Below are positions 1 to 8,504 of a stretch of 43,780 nt of DNA, one piece after another. The notes under the pieces were generated by a model, which was not told where the DNA came from, did no database searches, and saw only the letters and a program-made list of their open reading frames with translations. The position numbers and the translations under genes were made by a program. Within the stretch, counting starts at the first letter, position 1, and each line of letters begins with the position of its first letter. Source of the stretch: JAKOQB01 sp036824465 (GTDB taxonomy: Bacteria; Pseudomonadota; Gammaproteobacteria; Burkholderiales; Burkholderiaceae_F); the NCBI GenBank assembly GCA_036824465.1, contig DAITAC010000026.1, positions 1 to 43,780 of the forward strand, in the 5' to 3' direction.

Positions 1-584
1 GCGCTGTGCGTGCCACGCTGCGTGGCCCGCCGCGACTGGAACATGCTGGCCATTTCCGCCGGCGTGGCCGTGGCGAAATCGATCACGCGCGGCTGCCCGG
101 GGCGAACGGTTTCGCTGCAGCCCCAGTACAGGTAGGCCTTGCCCTTCGGCCGTTCGAATTCGCGTTCAACCACTTCGTCTTCACGCCCTGTCGGTGCTGG
201 CGGAGCGCGCTCAGGCGAAACCAGCTGCAACCGCGGCGCAAGCCGCGTCCCTTCAGGCACGGATTGAGTTGCTTCGTTCAGGTTCGGGTTGTTGCTGGTC
301 GCGAGCGTGACATCGACCCAGCGCCCCGCACTGCTCGACTGGGTGCGGCCGAACGTGTTCTCACCCTGCCCCGCACCCGCACCGCCGAACATACCGCTGA
401 TCGCGGCCATCGGATTGCCTCCGCCGGCCGCCATGCCGAACCCGGAAAACGTCGCCACGTCGATCCAGGCTTGGGCAATTGGCGGCTTGACGACCTGCAC
501 CGGCGCTTTGGTCTGTGCCGCGGCGCCACAGGTCGCGGCCATGCACACAGCGATGACGCACCGGTTTCGTGTTGTCAGTTTCAT
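1..584 (-). CDS. Partial exported protein of unknown function (C-terminus outside window)
   Basis: An open frame starts with ATG at 584, after a strong GGGGAGGA ribosome site, and runs off the left edge without a stop; about 194 residues are visible. The N-terminus is a signal peptide (MKLTTRNRCVIAVCMAATCG) ending in an AAA-Q type cleavage site, so the product is probably periplasmic. Then come a Gly/Met-rich stretch (residues ~45-75), a Pro-rich linker, and a segment with YWGCSE followed by RPGQPRVIDFA. I recall similar motifs in uncharacterised betaproteobacterial exported proteins but cannot name a domain. It lies downstream of, and on the same strand as, the lipoprotein at 650-1021. Confidence 0.75.
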   Translation of the reverse strand, partial: MKLTTRNRCVIAVCMAATCGAAAQTKAPVQVVKPPIAQAWIDVATFSGFGMAAGGGNPMAAISGMFGGAGAGQGENTFGRTQSSSAGRWVDVTLATSNNPNLNEATQSVPEGTRLAPRLQLVSPERAPPAPTGREDEVVEREFERPKGKAYLYWGCSETVRPGQPRVIDFATATPAEMASMFQSRRATQRGTHS

Positions 585-649
585 CGTGTCCTCCCCGCTT
601 CTAAAACGAACCTCTCTTTCGCAGAACGCGACGATACGCCACGGGCACG

Positions 650-1021
650 TCATCGCGGCAACACGGTCAGCAGCGCGGGAGAACTCGTCAGACACACCAC
701 GTCGTTGCACACATGCACCGTGAAAAGCGAGCCACTGTCCGCCAGCGTGGTCGGTGGCGTGATGTACGTGAAGTTGGATGCGCCCGCGATATCAACGCCA
801 TTGCGGCGCCATTGGTACGTGATCGGGCTGGCGCCCGCGACGCCGACCGCGAAGCTGGCGCTCTGCCCGACGAGGACAGTCTGGCTTTGCGGCTGCTGCC
901 GGATGTCGAGCGCAGTGCCGATGATCGATCCGTCCAATCCGATCGCGACATAACAGCCGCTCAGCGACAGCGCCAGACCGGCCAGTACGCAGAGTCCGCT
1001 TAACAGGATTTTTCGATCCAT
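650..1021 (-). CDS. Small lipoprotein with one immunoglobulin-like domain
   Basis: This 123-residue product has a signal peptide ending in a lipobox (LSLSGC, Cys ~23), so it should be lipidated and anchored in the envelope. The rest reads as a single Ig-like/PKD-type domain: a QPQSQTVLVGQSASFAV strand pair, then ITYQWRRNGVDI and a closing SGSLFTVHVCNDVVCLTS segment with two cysteines that could form a disulfide. Such domains usually occur in tandem in large surface proteins, so a single-domain lipoprotein is unusual. Function is unknown; it may be co-transcribed with the exported protein downstream (65-bp gap). Confidence 0.8.
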   Translation of the reverse strand: MDRKILLSGLCVLAGLALSLSGCYVAIGLDGSIIGTALDIRQQPQSQTVLVGQSASFAVGVAGASPITYQWRRNGVDIAGASNFTYITPPTTLADSGSLFTVHVCNDVVCLTSSPALLTVLPR

Positions 1022-1111
1022 GAATCTAGGCTAACGCATTGCGCGCCGGGGCGTTGATTCAGGTCAGCGCTGGGAGCAGGCATCAGCGCAGCATGGGTAC
1101 GGGAGAAGGCG

Positions 1112-1807
1112 ATGGATAGCTACCTGCACCGCGAATCACATTTTCAGGCGAGCGACACCGTACGCGACATCGTGATCGGGATGGCCGACGGACTGACTGT
1201 GCCGTTCGCGCTCGCCGCCGGCATCAGTGGCGCGGCGGCCGGGGTTGATCTGGTCGTCACCGCCGGCGTGGCGGAAGTGACCGCCGGCTCGATCGCGATG
1301 GGCCTGGGCGGCTACCTCGCCGCACGCAGCGAGCATGAACACTACGCCTCAGAGCGCAGGCGCGAGGAGCGCGAAATCGTCGACAAGCCCGACGCGGAGG
1401 CGCGCGAGGTCGCAGACATTTTCGAGAAGTACGGCCTGACGGCCGCGCACTACTCACCGCTGATCGAAGGACTGAAGGCGAACCCGGTCGCGTGGCGCGA
1501 CTTCATGATGCGCTTCGAGCTTGGCCTGGAAGAGCCGCAGCCGCAGCGCGCCAAATGGTCGGCCCTGACGATCGCGGGCGCGTATGTGGTCGGCGGCTTC
1601 ATTCCGCTGTCGCCGTATCTGGCGTTCGAAACCGTCGCGCGCGCATTGCCGTGGTCGATCGTCATCACGCTCGCCGCACTTGCCGTGTTCGGCTACATCA
1701 AGGGGCATTTCACCGGCGCGCCCAAGTGGGCTTCCGCGCTGCAGACGCTCGCGATCGGCGGTGTCGCCGCCGGCGTTGCGTTTGCATTGGCGCGCATCAT
1801 TGGATGA
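1112..1807 (+). CDS. VIT1/CCC1 family membrane transporter (Fe2+/Mn2+)
   Basis: The 231-residue protein has the signature of VIT1/CCC1 metal transporters: an N-terminal hydrophobic pair beginning DIVIGMADGLTVPFALAAG, a second helix with a GLGGYLAARSE motif, and an acidic/Glu-rich cytoplasmic loop (residues ~70-125, the presumed metal-binding domain). Three C-terminal helices include GGFIPLSPYL. Family members export or sequester ferrous iron or manganese; the substrate here is inferred. The start ATG follows GGGAGAAGG. The CBS protein starts 9 bp after the stop, so the two are almost certainly one operon. Confidence 0.88.
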   Translation: MDSYLHRESHFQASDTVRDIVIGMADGLTVPFALAAGISGAAAGVDLVVTAGVAEVTAGSIAMGLGGYLAARSEHEHYASERRREEREIVDKPDAEAREVADIFEKYGLTAAHYSPLIEGLKANPVAWRDFMMRFELGLEEPQPQRAKWSALTIAGAYVVGGFIPLSPYLAFETVARALPWSIVITLAALAVFGYIKGHFTGAPKWASALQTLAIGGVAAGVAFALARIIG

Positions 1808-1816
1808 GGAGAACGC

Positions 1817-2281
1817 ATGAGAGCGAAAACTGTCACCGTACGCGACCTCGCCACCATGCAGGTCGTCACCGTTCAACCGCACACCACCCTGGCTGAATGC
1901 GCGCAGATCATGCGCAACCAGCATGTCGGCAGCGTGATCGTGGTCGATGACAAGGGCCAGCGCGACAACCCGGTCGGCATCGTCACCGACCGCGACATCG
2001 TGATTGAGACCGTGGCGGTGGATCTCGATCCGAAAACGCTGACCGCAGGCGACGTGATGGCGGCACCGCTGGCTACCGTGAACGACAGCGACGACATCCT
2101 CGATGCGCTCGCCAAGATGCGCGAGCGCGGCGTGCGGCGCCTCCCCGTCGTGAATGAAAGCGGCGTGCTCGCCGGCATCATCGCCGTGGACAACCTGCTC
2201 GAAGCGCTCGCCGAGCAGCTTGATTCGATCGTGCGCGTGATCAAGGCCGAGCAGACCAAGGAAACGTCACTGCGCAAGTAG
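1817..2281 (+). CDS. Two-CBS-domain protein
   Basis: The 154-residue soluble protein consists of two CBS motifs. The first (residues ~12-68) contains VVTVQPHTTLAECAQIM and PVGIVTDRDIV; the second (~78-135) contains DVMAAPLATV and GVRRLPVVNESGVLAGI. Such Bateman modules bind adenine nucleotides or sense ionic conditions and usually regulate a partner. AGGAGA precedes the ATG. The immediate upstream neighbour is the VIT1-like transporter, so a role in tuning metal transport is a reasonable inference but not shown by the sequence. The polX start lies 12 bp downstream. Confidence 0.9.
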   Translation: MRAKTVTVRDLATMQVVTVQPHTTLAECAQIMRNQHVGSVIVVDDKGQRDNPVGIVTDRDIVIETVAVDLDPKTLTAGDVMAAPLATVNDSDDILDALAKMRERGVRRLPVVNESGVLAGIIAVDNLLEALAEQLDSIVRVIKAEQTKETSLRK

Positions 2282-2293
2282 CGCCGGGGCGCA

Positions 2294-4018
2294 ATGCCGA
2301 TCGCCAACGCGGACATCGCTGCGGCGTTCGAGCAGGTCGCCGATCTGCTCGAGCTGCAGGACGCCAACCCGTTCCGCGTGCGCGCGTATCGCAACGCGGC
2401 GCGCGTCGTTGGCGAATTGAAGCTTGACCTCGCCGCGCACATCGTGGCGGGCCGACCATTGCCCAAACTGCCCGGCATCGGTGCCGACCTTTCGGCCAAG
2501 ATCCAGGAGTTCGCCAAGACGGGGCGCCTCGCCCTGCTCGACCGCCTGCGCAAGGAAGTGCCATCGGGTGTGGCCGATCTGCTGCAGCTTCCTGGGCTGG
2601 GCCCCAAGCGCGTGCGTGCGCTGTACGAGGAACTGCACGTGCACACGCTGCCGCAACTGCTGCGCGCGGCACGCGACGGCCGCATCCGTACGCTGCCCGG
2701 CTTTGGCAGCAAGACTGAAGCGCACATCGCCGACGCAATCGGCAAGCAGCTCGGTCAGGTCAAGCGCTTCAAGCTTGCGATCGCGGCGCAGTACGCGGAC
2801 GCGCTGCTGAGCTTCCTGAAACAGGGTCCGGGCGTTGTCCAGGCGCAGGCCGCCGGTAGCCTGCGCCGCTGTCGCGACACCGTAGGCGATCTCGACCTCC
2901 TCGTCACTGCATCCAATGGCGCCGCGGTGTGCCGGTACTTCACGTCCTATCCGGACGTGCGCGACGTGCTGCAGGAGGGCGACACCAAGGCGTCCGTGGT
3001 ACTGAAATCGGGCCTGCAGGTCGATCTGCGCGTCGTGCCGCAGGAAAGTTATGGCGCAGCACTGATGTATTTCACCGGATCGAAGGCCCACAATATCCGC
3101 ATGCGCAACCGCGCCATCGACCACGGGCTGAAGCTCAACGAATACGGGTTGTTCAAGGGCAGCCGTGCCGTCGCCGGCGCCACCGAAGAAGAGGTCTATG
3201 CCGCACTCGACCTGCCGTGGATCGCCCCCGAGCTGCGCGAGGATCGCGGCGAAATCGAGGCCGCGTTAAAGCGTGCTCTGCCGCACCTGATCGCGCTCAA
3301 GGATCTCTGCGGCGACCTGCACGTGCATACCAACTGGAGCGACGGCACCGCGGGCATTAAGGCGATGGCCGAGTCAGCGCGCGCACACGGCCTCGGTTAT
3401 GTCGCGATCAGCGAGCACAGCCGGCGGCTGACGGTCGCGCACGGACTCGATCCGGTGCGGCTCGCCAAGCAGTGCCATGAGATCGAGCGGCTGAACACCG
3501 CGCTCGAGGGGATCGAGCTGCTGACCGGGATCGAGGTCGACATTCTCGACGACGGCGCGCTCGACCTGCCCGATGCATCGCTGGCGCCGCTGGACATCGT
3601 GATCGCCGCCGTGCACTCGAAGTTCAACCTGCCGCGCGCGAAACAGACCGCGCGCATCCTCGCCGCGCTCGACAACCCGCACGTGAAGATCCTCGCGCAC
3701 CCGCTCGGCCGCCTGATCGACCAGCGCGATCCCTACGATGTCGACATGCTGGCGATCGTGCGCAAGTGCAAGGCGCGACGGATCGCGCTCGAACTGAACG
3801 CGCACCCCGAGCGGCTCGACCTGACCGACATCCACTGCCGGATGGCGAAAGACGAAGGAACGCTGGTGTCGATCAACTCCGATGCACACTCGGTGCACGA
3901 GTTCGACAACCTCGTGCACGGCATCGGCCAGGCACGGCGCGGCTGGCTGGAAAAGGGTGACGTTCTGAACGCACGCGCGCTGAAGGAACTGCGCGCGTGG
4001 TTGAAGCAATCACCCTGA
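2294..4018 (+). CDS. polX: DNA polymerase/3'-5' exonuclease PolX
   Basis: The 574-residue family X polymerase has the bacterial layout. Helix-hairpin-helix motifs occur near residues 58-70 (LPGIGADLS), 98-110 (LPGLGPKRV) and 133-145 (LPGFGSK). The pol-beta palm follows with GS at 188-189, catalytic Asp199 and Asp201 in TVGDLDLL, and the third Asp244 in VDLRVV. A C-terminal PHP phosphoesterase domain starts at DLHVHTNWSDGT (341-352) and includes HPLGR, ELNAHPERLDL and NSDAHS metal ligands. All catalytic residues look intact, so gap filling and Mn-dependent 3'-5' exonuclease activity are expected in base-excision repair. It follows the CBS gene by 12 bp; the ribosome site is weak, so it may be translationally dependent on that gene. 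Confidence 0.95.
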   Translation: MPIANADIAAAFEQVADLLELQDANPFRVRAYRNAARVVGELKLDLAAHIVAGRPLPKLPGIGADLSAKIQEFAKTGRLALLDRLRKEVPSGVADLLQLPGLGPKRVRALYEELHVHTLPQLLRAARDGRIRTLPGFGSKTEAHIADAIGKQLGQVKRFKLAIAAQYADALLSFLKQGPGVVQAQAAGSLRRCRDTVGDLDLLVTASNGAAVCRYFTSYPDVRDVLQEGDTKASVVLKSGLQVDLRVVPQESYGAALMYFTGSKAHNIRMRNRAIDHGLKLNEYGLFKGSRAVAGATEEEVYAALDLPWIAPELREDRGEIEAALKRALPHLIALKDLCGDLHVHTNWSDGTAGIKAMAESARAHGLGYVAISEHSRRLTVAHGLDPVRLAKQCHEIERLNTALEGIELLTGIEVDILDDGALDLPDASLAPLDIVIAAVHSKFNLPRAKQTARILAALDNPHVKILAHPLGRLIDQRDPYDVDMLAIVRKCKARRIALELNAHPERLDLTDIHCRMAKDEGTLVSINSDAHSVHEFDNLVHGIGQARRGWLEKGDVLNARALKELRAWLKQSP

Positions 4019-4095
4019 CGGCGACGCAAACAAACCGCCGGAACCGGTGACCTCCTGGGTCCCCGAACTCCCGCGGCTTAACCCGCTTTACGGCG

Positions 4096-4515
4096 TCACT
4101 GGACCTTCAGATGCTTGGCGTGAGCGCCTTCTTTCTTTGGCAGCGTCAGTTCAAGGATGCCGTCGCTGTATTTCGCTTCGGCGCCTTTCTCGTCGACATC
4201 ATGGTCGAGCGAGAACGAACGCGACATTGCGCCGTAGAAGCGCTCGCTGCGCACCATGCGCTCGTCCTTCTCGTCCTTCTCGCGCTTGACCTCTGCACGA
4301 AGCGTGACGACGTTGCCATCGATCGAGATGTCGATGTCTTCCTTCTTCACACCCGGCAGTTCCGCGCGCACCTTGTATGCCTTGTCCGTCTCCTTCAGGT
4401 CCACGCGAACATCAAAGCCTGGCTCAACTTCCCACCGCATCGGCCGCAGTACGTTCTTGAAGAATTCGCGGAACGACACTTCGAACGGGTCTTGTCTTAC
4501 AACGACGTTTGCCAT
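4096..4515 (-). CDS. Small heat-shock protein, Hsp20/alpha-crystallin family
   Basis: The 139-residue protein carries an alpha-crystallin domain over residues ~40-135: VRVDLKETDKAYKVRAELPG, VKKEDIDISIDGNVVTL, RSERFYGAMSRSF and a C-terminal GILELTLPKKEGAH. It should act as an ATP-independent holdase. The frame is open further upstream, but ATG at 4515 is chosen because AGGAGG lies just before it and the product then has normal family length. I saw no clear sigma-32 promoter in the 200 bp upstream, which it shares with the divergent gene at 4725. It converges on polX. Confidence 0.93.
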   Translation of the reverse strand: MANVVVRQDPFEVSFREFFKNVLRPMRWEVEPGFDVRVDLKETDKAYKVRAELPGVKKEDIDISIDGNVVTLRAEVKREKDEKDERMVRSERFYGAMSRSFSLDHDVDEKGAEAKYSDGILELTLPKKEGAHAKHLKVQ

Positions 4516-4724
4516 ATCGACCTCCTGTTTCGATCCGGGCGCAACACATTCCGAACACCCTGATCGTTCAAATGAATACTGGCCGTCTGGCCTGCGAGAG
4601 CATTGACCCCGTGCAGTTTCACTGGCGCTTCCGTTACCACGTTTGCGTGGAGAGGATTGCACTGCCGGGTCTCAGCGACCACCCTAGTTGGTGAGAACAA
4701 GGGGTCCGGCAACCGGGAGCAACG

Positions 4725-5186
4725 ATGAAACTCACTTCCACTGCGTTCACTCACGTTGGTGAAATCCCGACGCGCTACACGTGCGAGGGGCAGGACATCT
4801 CGCCGCCGCTGGCGTGGGGCGATGCACCCGCCGGAACGCGCAGCGTCGCGCTGATCGTCGACGATCCGGACGCGCCCGATCCGAGCGCGCCAAAAATGAC
4901 CTGGGTGCACTGGGTGCTCTACAACCTGCCACCGAACGGCGAACTGGCCGAGTCGGCGCGCGCACTCCCCGGCGGCACCCTGCTCGGACTGAACGACTGG
5001 AAGCGCACCGGCTACGGCGGGCCGTGCCCACCGATTGGCCGGCATCGCTATTTTTTCAAGCTGTATGCGCTCGATGCGATGCTGCCCGATCTGCGCCGGC
5101 CGACCAAGGCACAACTTGAAAAAGCGATGCAGGGGCACGTTCTGGCGCAGGCCGAACTGATCGGCACGTATCAGAAACGCCGGTGA
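4725..5186 (+). CDS. YbhB/YbcL family Raf-kinase-inhibitor-like protein (PEBP)
   Basis: The 153-residue protein spans one phosphatidylethanolamine-binding-protein fold. It has YTCEGQDISPPLAW near residue 20, the ligand-pocket motif DDPDAPDP (~46-53), the WVHWVLYNLP segment, and GYGGPCPPIGRHRYFFKLYA (~102-121), all hallmarks of bacterial YbhB-type proteins. No signal peptide is seen, so it is probably cytoplasmic. The biochemical role of the family in bacteria is unsettled. GGGAGC precedes the ATG. It converges on the SYLF gene with 4 bp between stop codons. Confidence 0.93.
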   Translation: MKLTSTAFTHVGEIPTRYTCEGQDISPPLAWGDAPAGTRSVALIVDDPDAPDPSAPKMTWVHWVLYNLPPNGELAESARALPGGTLLGLNDWKRTGYGGPCPPIGRHRYFFKLYALDAMLPDLRRPTKAQLEKAMQGHVLAQAELIGTYQKRR

Positions 5187-5190
5187 TGCC

Positions 5191-5886
5191 TCACTGCGCG
5201 GCGTTCTTCACCGCCCCCCGCAGCGCGTCGGCGTGCTTGTTCGCCACCGAGTGCTTGACCAGGATGTCCACTGGCGTGACCTTGCGGCCGTAATAGCCGT
5301 TGTTCAGCGAGTCGCGCACGTCGAGCACGGAACCTTCAAAGCTCACACCGGCGAACGCACCCTTGGATTTCGAGAAACTCATCAGGTCACTCGTAAACGT
5401 GATGCCGCCACCCTGACCAACGGGGCCGGCAGCGATCGATGCATCCGATCCGAGCTTGAACTTGTTCGAGTACAGGCTGTCGAGCGCCTTCTGGCTGTTG
5501 ACCAGGATGACGACCTCGGCCGCTTCGCCGCCGAACTGCACCCCGATGCTGGCCGAGCCGATGGTGTAGAAGGCCGGGCCGCGCCAGTTGTCGCCATCGC
5601 GCGCCAGCAGCACGCCCGTGCCGCCCGATCCGCCGACGAAGAAACCACCCTTGATGATCTGCGGAAAGATCAGCACACCACGCGCCTGCTTCAGCCCCTC
5701 GCGCAGCGCGCCGAAATTCTTGTCGCGCGCCAGCGACTCAATCGTGATGCGCGCCTTGTCGACCACGCCGCGCGCATCAACCGCATCATCCGCCCGCGCG
5801 GTCGGAAGCGCCAGCAATGCGGCCGCGGCGAGCGCAGCGCCGCTCAGACGGCGACGGATCAGTCGCTGCGAAATGTGCTGTTTCAT
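5191..5886 (-). CDS. SYLF (YSC84-like) domain exported protein
   Basis: Starting at ATG 5886 gives 231 residues with a signal peptide (MKQHISQRLIRRRLSGAALA then ALLALPTARA-DD). The mature part is a SYLF/Ysc84 domain: RGVLIFPQIIKGGFFVGGSG, FYTIGSASIGVQFGG, EVVILVNSQKALD, GSDASIAAGPVG and FSKSKGAFAGVSFEGSVL. The family binds lipids in eukaryotes and is common as an exported protein of unknown role in proteobacteria. The frame continues upstream to 5982, but that would bury the signal peptide, so the shorter start is preferred. Confidence 0.9.
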   Translation of the reverse strand: MKQHISQRLIRRRLSGAALAAAALLALPTARADDAVDARGVVDKARITIESLARDKNFGALREGLKQARGVLIFPQIIKGGFFVGGSGGTGVLLARDGDNWRGPAFYTIGSASIGVQFGGEAAEVVILVNSQKALDSLYSNKFKLGSDASIAAGPVGQGGGITFTSDLMSFSKSKGAFAGVSFEGSVLDVRDSLNNGYYGRKVTPVDILVKHSVANKHADALRGAVKNAAQ

Positions 5887-6002
5887 GATGGCTTCTCCAT
5901 GTTGATGGCCGGTTGGACCGGGCAAGGTTCGCATCGGTTCAGCAGACATGTCCATGAAGATGACTCCCACCTCTCGTTTCAACCGGCTGTTTCAGCGCGC
6001 GA

Positions 6003-6197
6003 TCAGACTCCACGGTTGTAGAGCGGCAAGTCGTGGTGCTGCGCCCACTCCTTCGCTTTCGCAATCGCGATGCGGATCGCCTTGCCCTCGTCCATCCCTT
6101 CGTCAAGCAACGCATTGGCAATCTCGATCGCCTTCTCGCGCACCGGCCCGCTCAGATGACGCATTGACGCAGGAAAGTCGACACTAGTCCAAGGCAT
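6003..6197 (-). CDS. Small conserved protein related to the N-terminus of DUF2188/YdaT-like proteins
   Basis: The 64-residue protein begins MPWTSVDFPASMRHLSGPVR and continues with KAIEIANALLDEGMDEGKA then IRIAIAKAKEWA. This is a recognisable stand-alone motif also found at the start of YdaT-type (DUF2188) proteins: an MPW start, an amphipathic helix, and a second helix rich in Ala and Lys. ATG at 6197 is preferred over an upstream TTG because the family starts with MPW. No ribosome site is obvious. Function is unknown; it is soluble and highly helical. Confidence 0.75.
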   Translation of the reverse strand: MPWTSVDFPASMRHLSGPVREKAIEIANALLDEGMDEGKAIRIAIAKAKEWAQHHDLPLYNRGV

Positions 6198-6380
6198 GCA
6201 CAACCTGTTGCGCTACGCGCGCAGTGCTGAAAGCTGTTCGCGGCCCCGCGACTCGGCTGAACCCGTCGCGGCCCGGATGCTCGCTGCACATGTGGGGAAA
6301 GCTTAGTCCGGCTGCGCGGTCGCCGTCAGCGGCTTGCTTGCGCACGCGTCCCGTACACACGCGACGGCGACGCCACGACG

Positions 6381-6408
6381 AAAGAAAGCGCCGCGGCGTT
6401 CGCGGCGC
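6381..6408 (-). terminator. Rho-independent terminator after the cupin gene
   Basis: Read on the minus strand, an 8-bp GC stem (GCGCCGCG / CGCGGCGC) with a 5-nt loop (AACGC) is followed directly by the T-rich run TTTCTTTC. It lies about 55 bp downstream of the cupin stop at 6464 and would end the 7272-to-6464 transcript. The rest of 6198-6463 shows no gene. Confidence 0.7.
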
Positions 6409-6463
6409 AAGACCGAAGTTGCGCGGCTGGAGACGGCCGCGCCCTCGCGTTCAGTCGCTGGCT

Positions 6464-6841
6464 TCAGACGTGCGCGTGTGCGTGCCGCGCGCTCGCGTAG
6501 TCGACCATGCCCTGGAAATCGACCACCACCGCCGGTTCGTCGCCGATCACCCATGCGTCATGACCGGACGGCAGCAACGAGACGTCGCCGGGATGGCATT
6601 CGAGTTCGGTGCCATCGTCCATCTTCACCATCAGCACGCCGGAGACGTGGTACTGGAAGTGCGGCGCCTCGCAACTCTTGGTGTTGGCCAGCGGCTGCAC
6701 GGATGTCGCCCAGCGCCAGCCGGGATCGAACACCGCGCGGCCGACCGTGGCGCCGCCAATGTTGATCAGTTCGAGCCGGCCCCTGGGAAACTCGCGCACC
6801 TCGTCGGGCTTGTTGAAATGCTTCAGTTCGGCCTTGTCCAT
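6464..6841 (-). CDS. Cupin-domain protein
   Basis: The 125-residue single-domain cupin has a first motif around CEAPHFQYHVSGVLMVKMDD and a second around ECHPGDVSLLPSGHDAWVIG; PGDV and the surrounding Gly/His residues are typical of the beta-barrel. Metal ligands can be proposed (His in APHFQYH, the acidic DDG, His in SGHDAW), but the substrate cannot. AGGAG precedes ATG 6841, favouring it over the upstream in-frame start. It lies 26 bp downstream of the exported protein gene at 6868-7272, so the two probably share a transcript that ends at the hairpin at 6381-6408. Confidence 0.88.
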   Translation of the reverse strand: MDKAELKHFNKPDEVREFPRGRLELINIGGATVGRAVFDPGWRWATSVQPLANTKSCEAPHFQYHVSGVLMVKMDDGTELECHPGDVSLLPSGHDAWVIGDEPAVVVDFQGMVDYASARHAHAHV

Positions 6842-6867
6842 TCGCAATCTCCTGTGTCCAGTCCGCA

Positions 6868-7272
6868 CTACTTCTTAAGACCCGCCACGACCCAGTTCTC
6901 GACCGGCGCCTTGCCAGGTTGAAGCATCATCGCCGTGGCGTCGAGCTTGTCGCCGCGGATCACTCCCGACCATTCGAGCTTGCCGTATCTCGGGCTCTCG
7001 GTCGTCGCCTCGAAACGCGTGATGCCGCCCTCGGTAGAGACGACGCGATACGGCGCATCGCTATAGCCGTACCGGTCGCATGCCGACGAGTGAAAGCGAC
7101 CGTTCCTGAAGCTCACTGTGTCCGCGTCGCCGCTCACCTTGCCGCGGGCGAGAAACACACCTTCATAGGCCTTGCCGTCGATCGGCGAAGACTGCGCCAG
7201 CGCCGGCCCAGCCGCCACCATGAGGGCGGACAGCACGGGAACAATGCAGGCACGAAGCGGGGAAGACTTCAT
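6868..7272 (-). CDS. Exported protein of unknown function
   Basis: The 134-residue product has a clear Sec signal peptide (MKSSPLRACIVPVLSALMVA ending AGPALA-QSS). The mature ~107 residues form a probable all-beta domain with FLARGKVSGDADTVSFRNGR, an SSACDRYGYSDAPY segment, and a C-terminal LEWSGVIRGDKLDATAMM. The pattern resembles small periplasmic proteins seen in proteobacteria, but I cannot assign a named family. It is upstream of the cupin gene on the same strand and divergent from the LuxR-type regulator. Confidence 0.8.
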   Translation of the reverse strand: MKSSPLRACIVPVLSALMVAAGPALAQSSPIDGKAYEGVFLARGKVSGDADTVSFRNGRFHSSACDRYGYSDAPYRVVSTEGGITRFEATTESPRYGKLEWSGVIRGDKLDATAMMLQPGKAPVENWVVAGLKK

Positions 7273-7397
7273 CTTTGACCTCCATGAGTCGTTAAAGATG
7301 GGCGGTGCGCGTGTGGCGCATCACGAGCTATAGTCTTTGCCTCACTACAGCACGCGCCAATACGCATTCCGGCGTATGCGCGCGAAGGTGGGTTGCG

Positions 7398-8489
7398 ATG
7401 GCAGCATCAGCAACGCCCGGTCTGAGCGGCAGCGACATGCAGCGCGCGCTGCAATTCCTGCGCGAGCAACGCGTTGAAGCACCTTCGCTGGAACAGTTCG
7501 CGCGCTCGGCCAACGCCGGTCTGGCGGAACTTGTCGGCGCCGATCTCGTGACCCTGAGCTACTGCGATCTGCGCGCCGGCACGCGCAGCGTGGTCACCTG
7601 GCCCGACCAGTCGCTCAACGCCGAGGATGTCGCCTCCTTCAACCGGTTCTTTCAGAGCCACCCGCTGGTGCGGTATCACTCGACGCATCCGGGTGCCGGC
7701 GCACACCGGATCTCGGACTCGCTGCCGGACGCGAGCTTTCGCCGCACCGCTCTGTATGCCGACTACTACCGCAGGATCGGCATCGAGCACGTGGTCGCAG
7801 TCCCGGTGCATGTCGATTCCGCGCGGCTGATCAGCTTCGTCCTCAATCGCGCGCGGCGTGAATTCTCCGATCGCGACTGCGCGTTGCTCGACACGCTGCG
7901 CTTTCAGCTCGGCGCCGAGTACATGGCGCAGGAGGCCCGGCTGCGCGCGCAGCGAACGCTCGCGCAGTTGAACGACGTGCTGATGGGCACCGGCATGGCA
8001 GTGATCGTGCTCGACCGCGGTCGACGCGTCGCGCGCAGTTCGGAGCAGGCGTTGAAGTGGCTGGCATACGCGGGGTTTATCGACAACGTCCGAACGGGCG
8101 AACGACTGCCCGAACCGATCGACCGCTGGATGCGCACGCGGCTCGAGCCGTCATGGGCGACGTTCGATCCGGGACCGCTCGTGCTGGCAACATCCGCACA
8201 CACGCTGCGGCTGCATCTGCTGCAAGGCGAGGATGCGCTGACGTTGATGCTGGAATGCGCGGCGACGCTGCAAGCGCCCGCGCTCAGGCAGGACTTCGGA
8301 CTGACCGCGCGCGAGCGCGACATCCTGCGCTGGCTCGCGGCCGGCAAGAGCAACGCGGAGATCGCAACGATCCTCGACATCCGCCCGCGCACGGTGCACA
8401 AACATCTGGAGCACATGTTCCGCAAGCTCGGCGTCGAGAATCGCACCGCCGCGGTGCTGCGGGCGCTGGAGCTTGCGCGCGAACACTGA
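7398..8489 (+). CDS. LuxR-type transcriptional regulator with GAF-like sensor region
   Basis: Starting at ATG 7398 gives 363 residues. The C-terminal ~60 residues (about 301-360) are a LuxR-family helix-turn-helix: LTARERDILRWLAAGKSNAE, then TVHKHLEHMFRKLGVENRTA. The N-terminal ~270 residues resemble a GAF/PAS-like sensor domain with no receiver domain or autoinducer-binding signature that I recognise, so the input signal is unknown. An in-frame upstream start exists at 7305 but adds a low-complexity leader. It is divergent from the exported-protein/cupin genes, which are plausible targets, and convergent with the pirin gene. Confidence 0.87.
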   Translation: MAASATPGLSGSDMQRALQFLREQRVEAPSLEQFARSANAGLAELVGADLVTLSYCDLRAGTRSVVTWPDQSLNAEDVASFNRFFQSHPLVRYHSTHPGAGAHRISDSLPDASFRRTALYADYYRRIGIEHVVAVPVHVDSARLISFVLNRARREFSDRDCALLDTLRFQLGAEYMAQEARLRAQRTLAQLNDVLMGTGMAVIVLDRGRRVARSSEQALKWLAYAGFIDNVRTGERLPEPIDRWMRTRLEPSWATFDPGPLVLATSAHTLRLHLLQGEDALTLMLECAATLQAPALRQDFGLTARERDILRWLAAGKSNAEIATILDIRPRTVHKHLEHMFRKLGVENRTAAVLRALELAREH

Positions 8490-8504
8490 GGTGCGCGCGT
8501 GCTG

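Noticed and set aside
6..953. A long plus-strand frame across the first kilobase
   Set aside because: Arg-rich, no ribosome site, and it lies opposite two genes with signal peptides.
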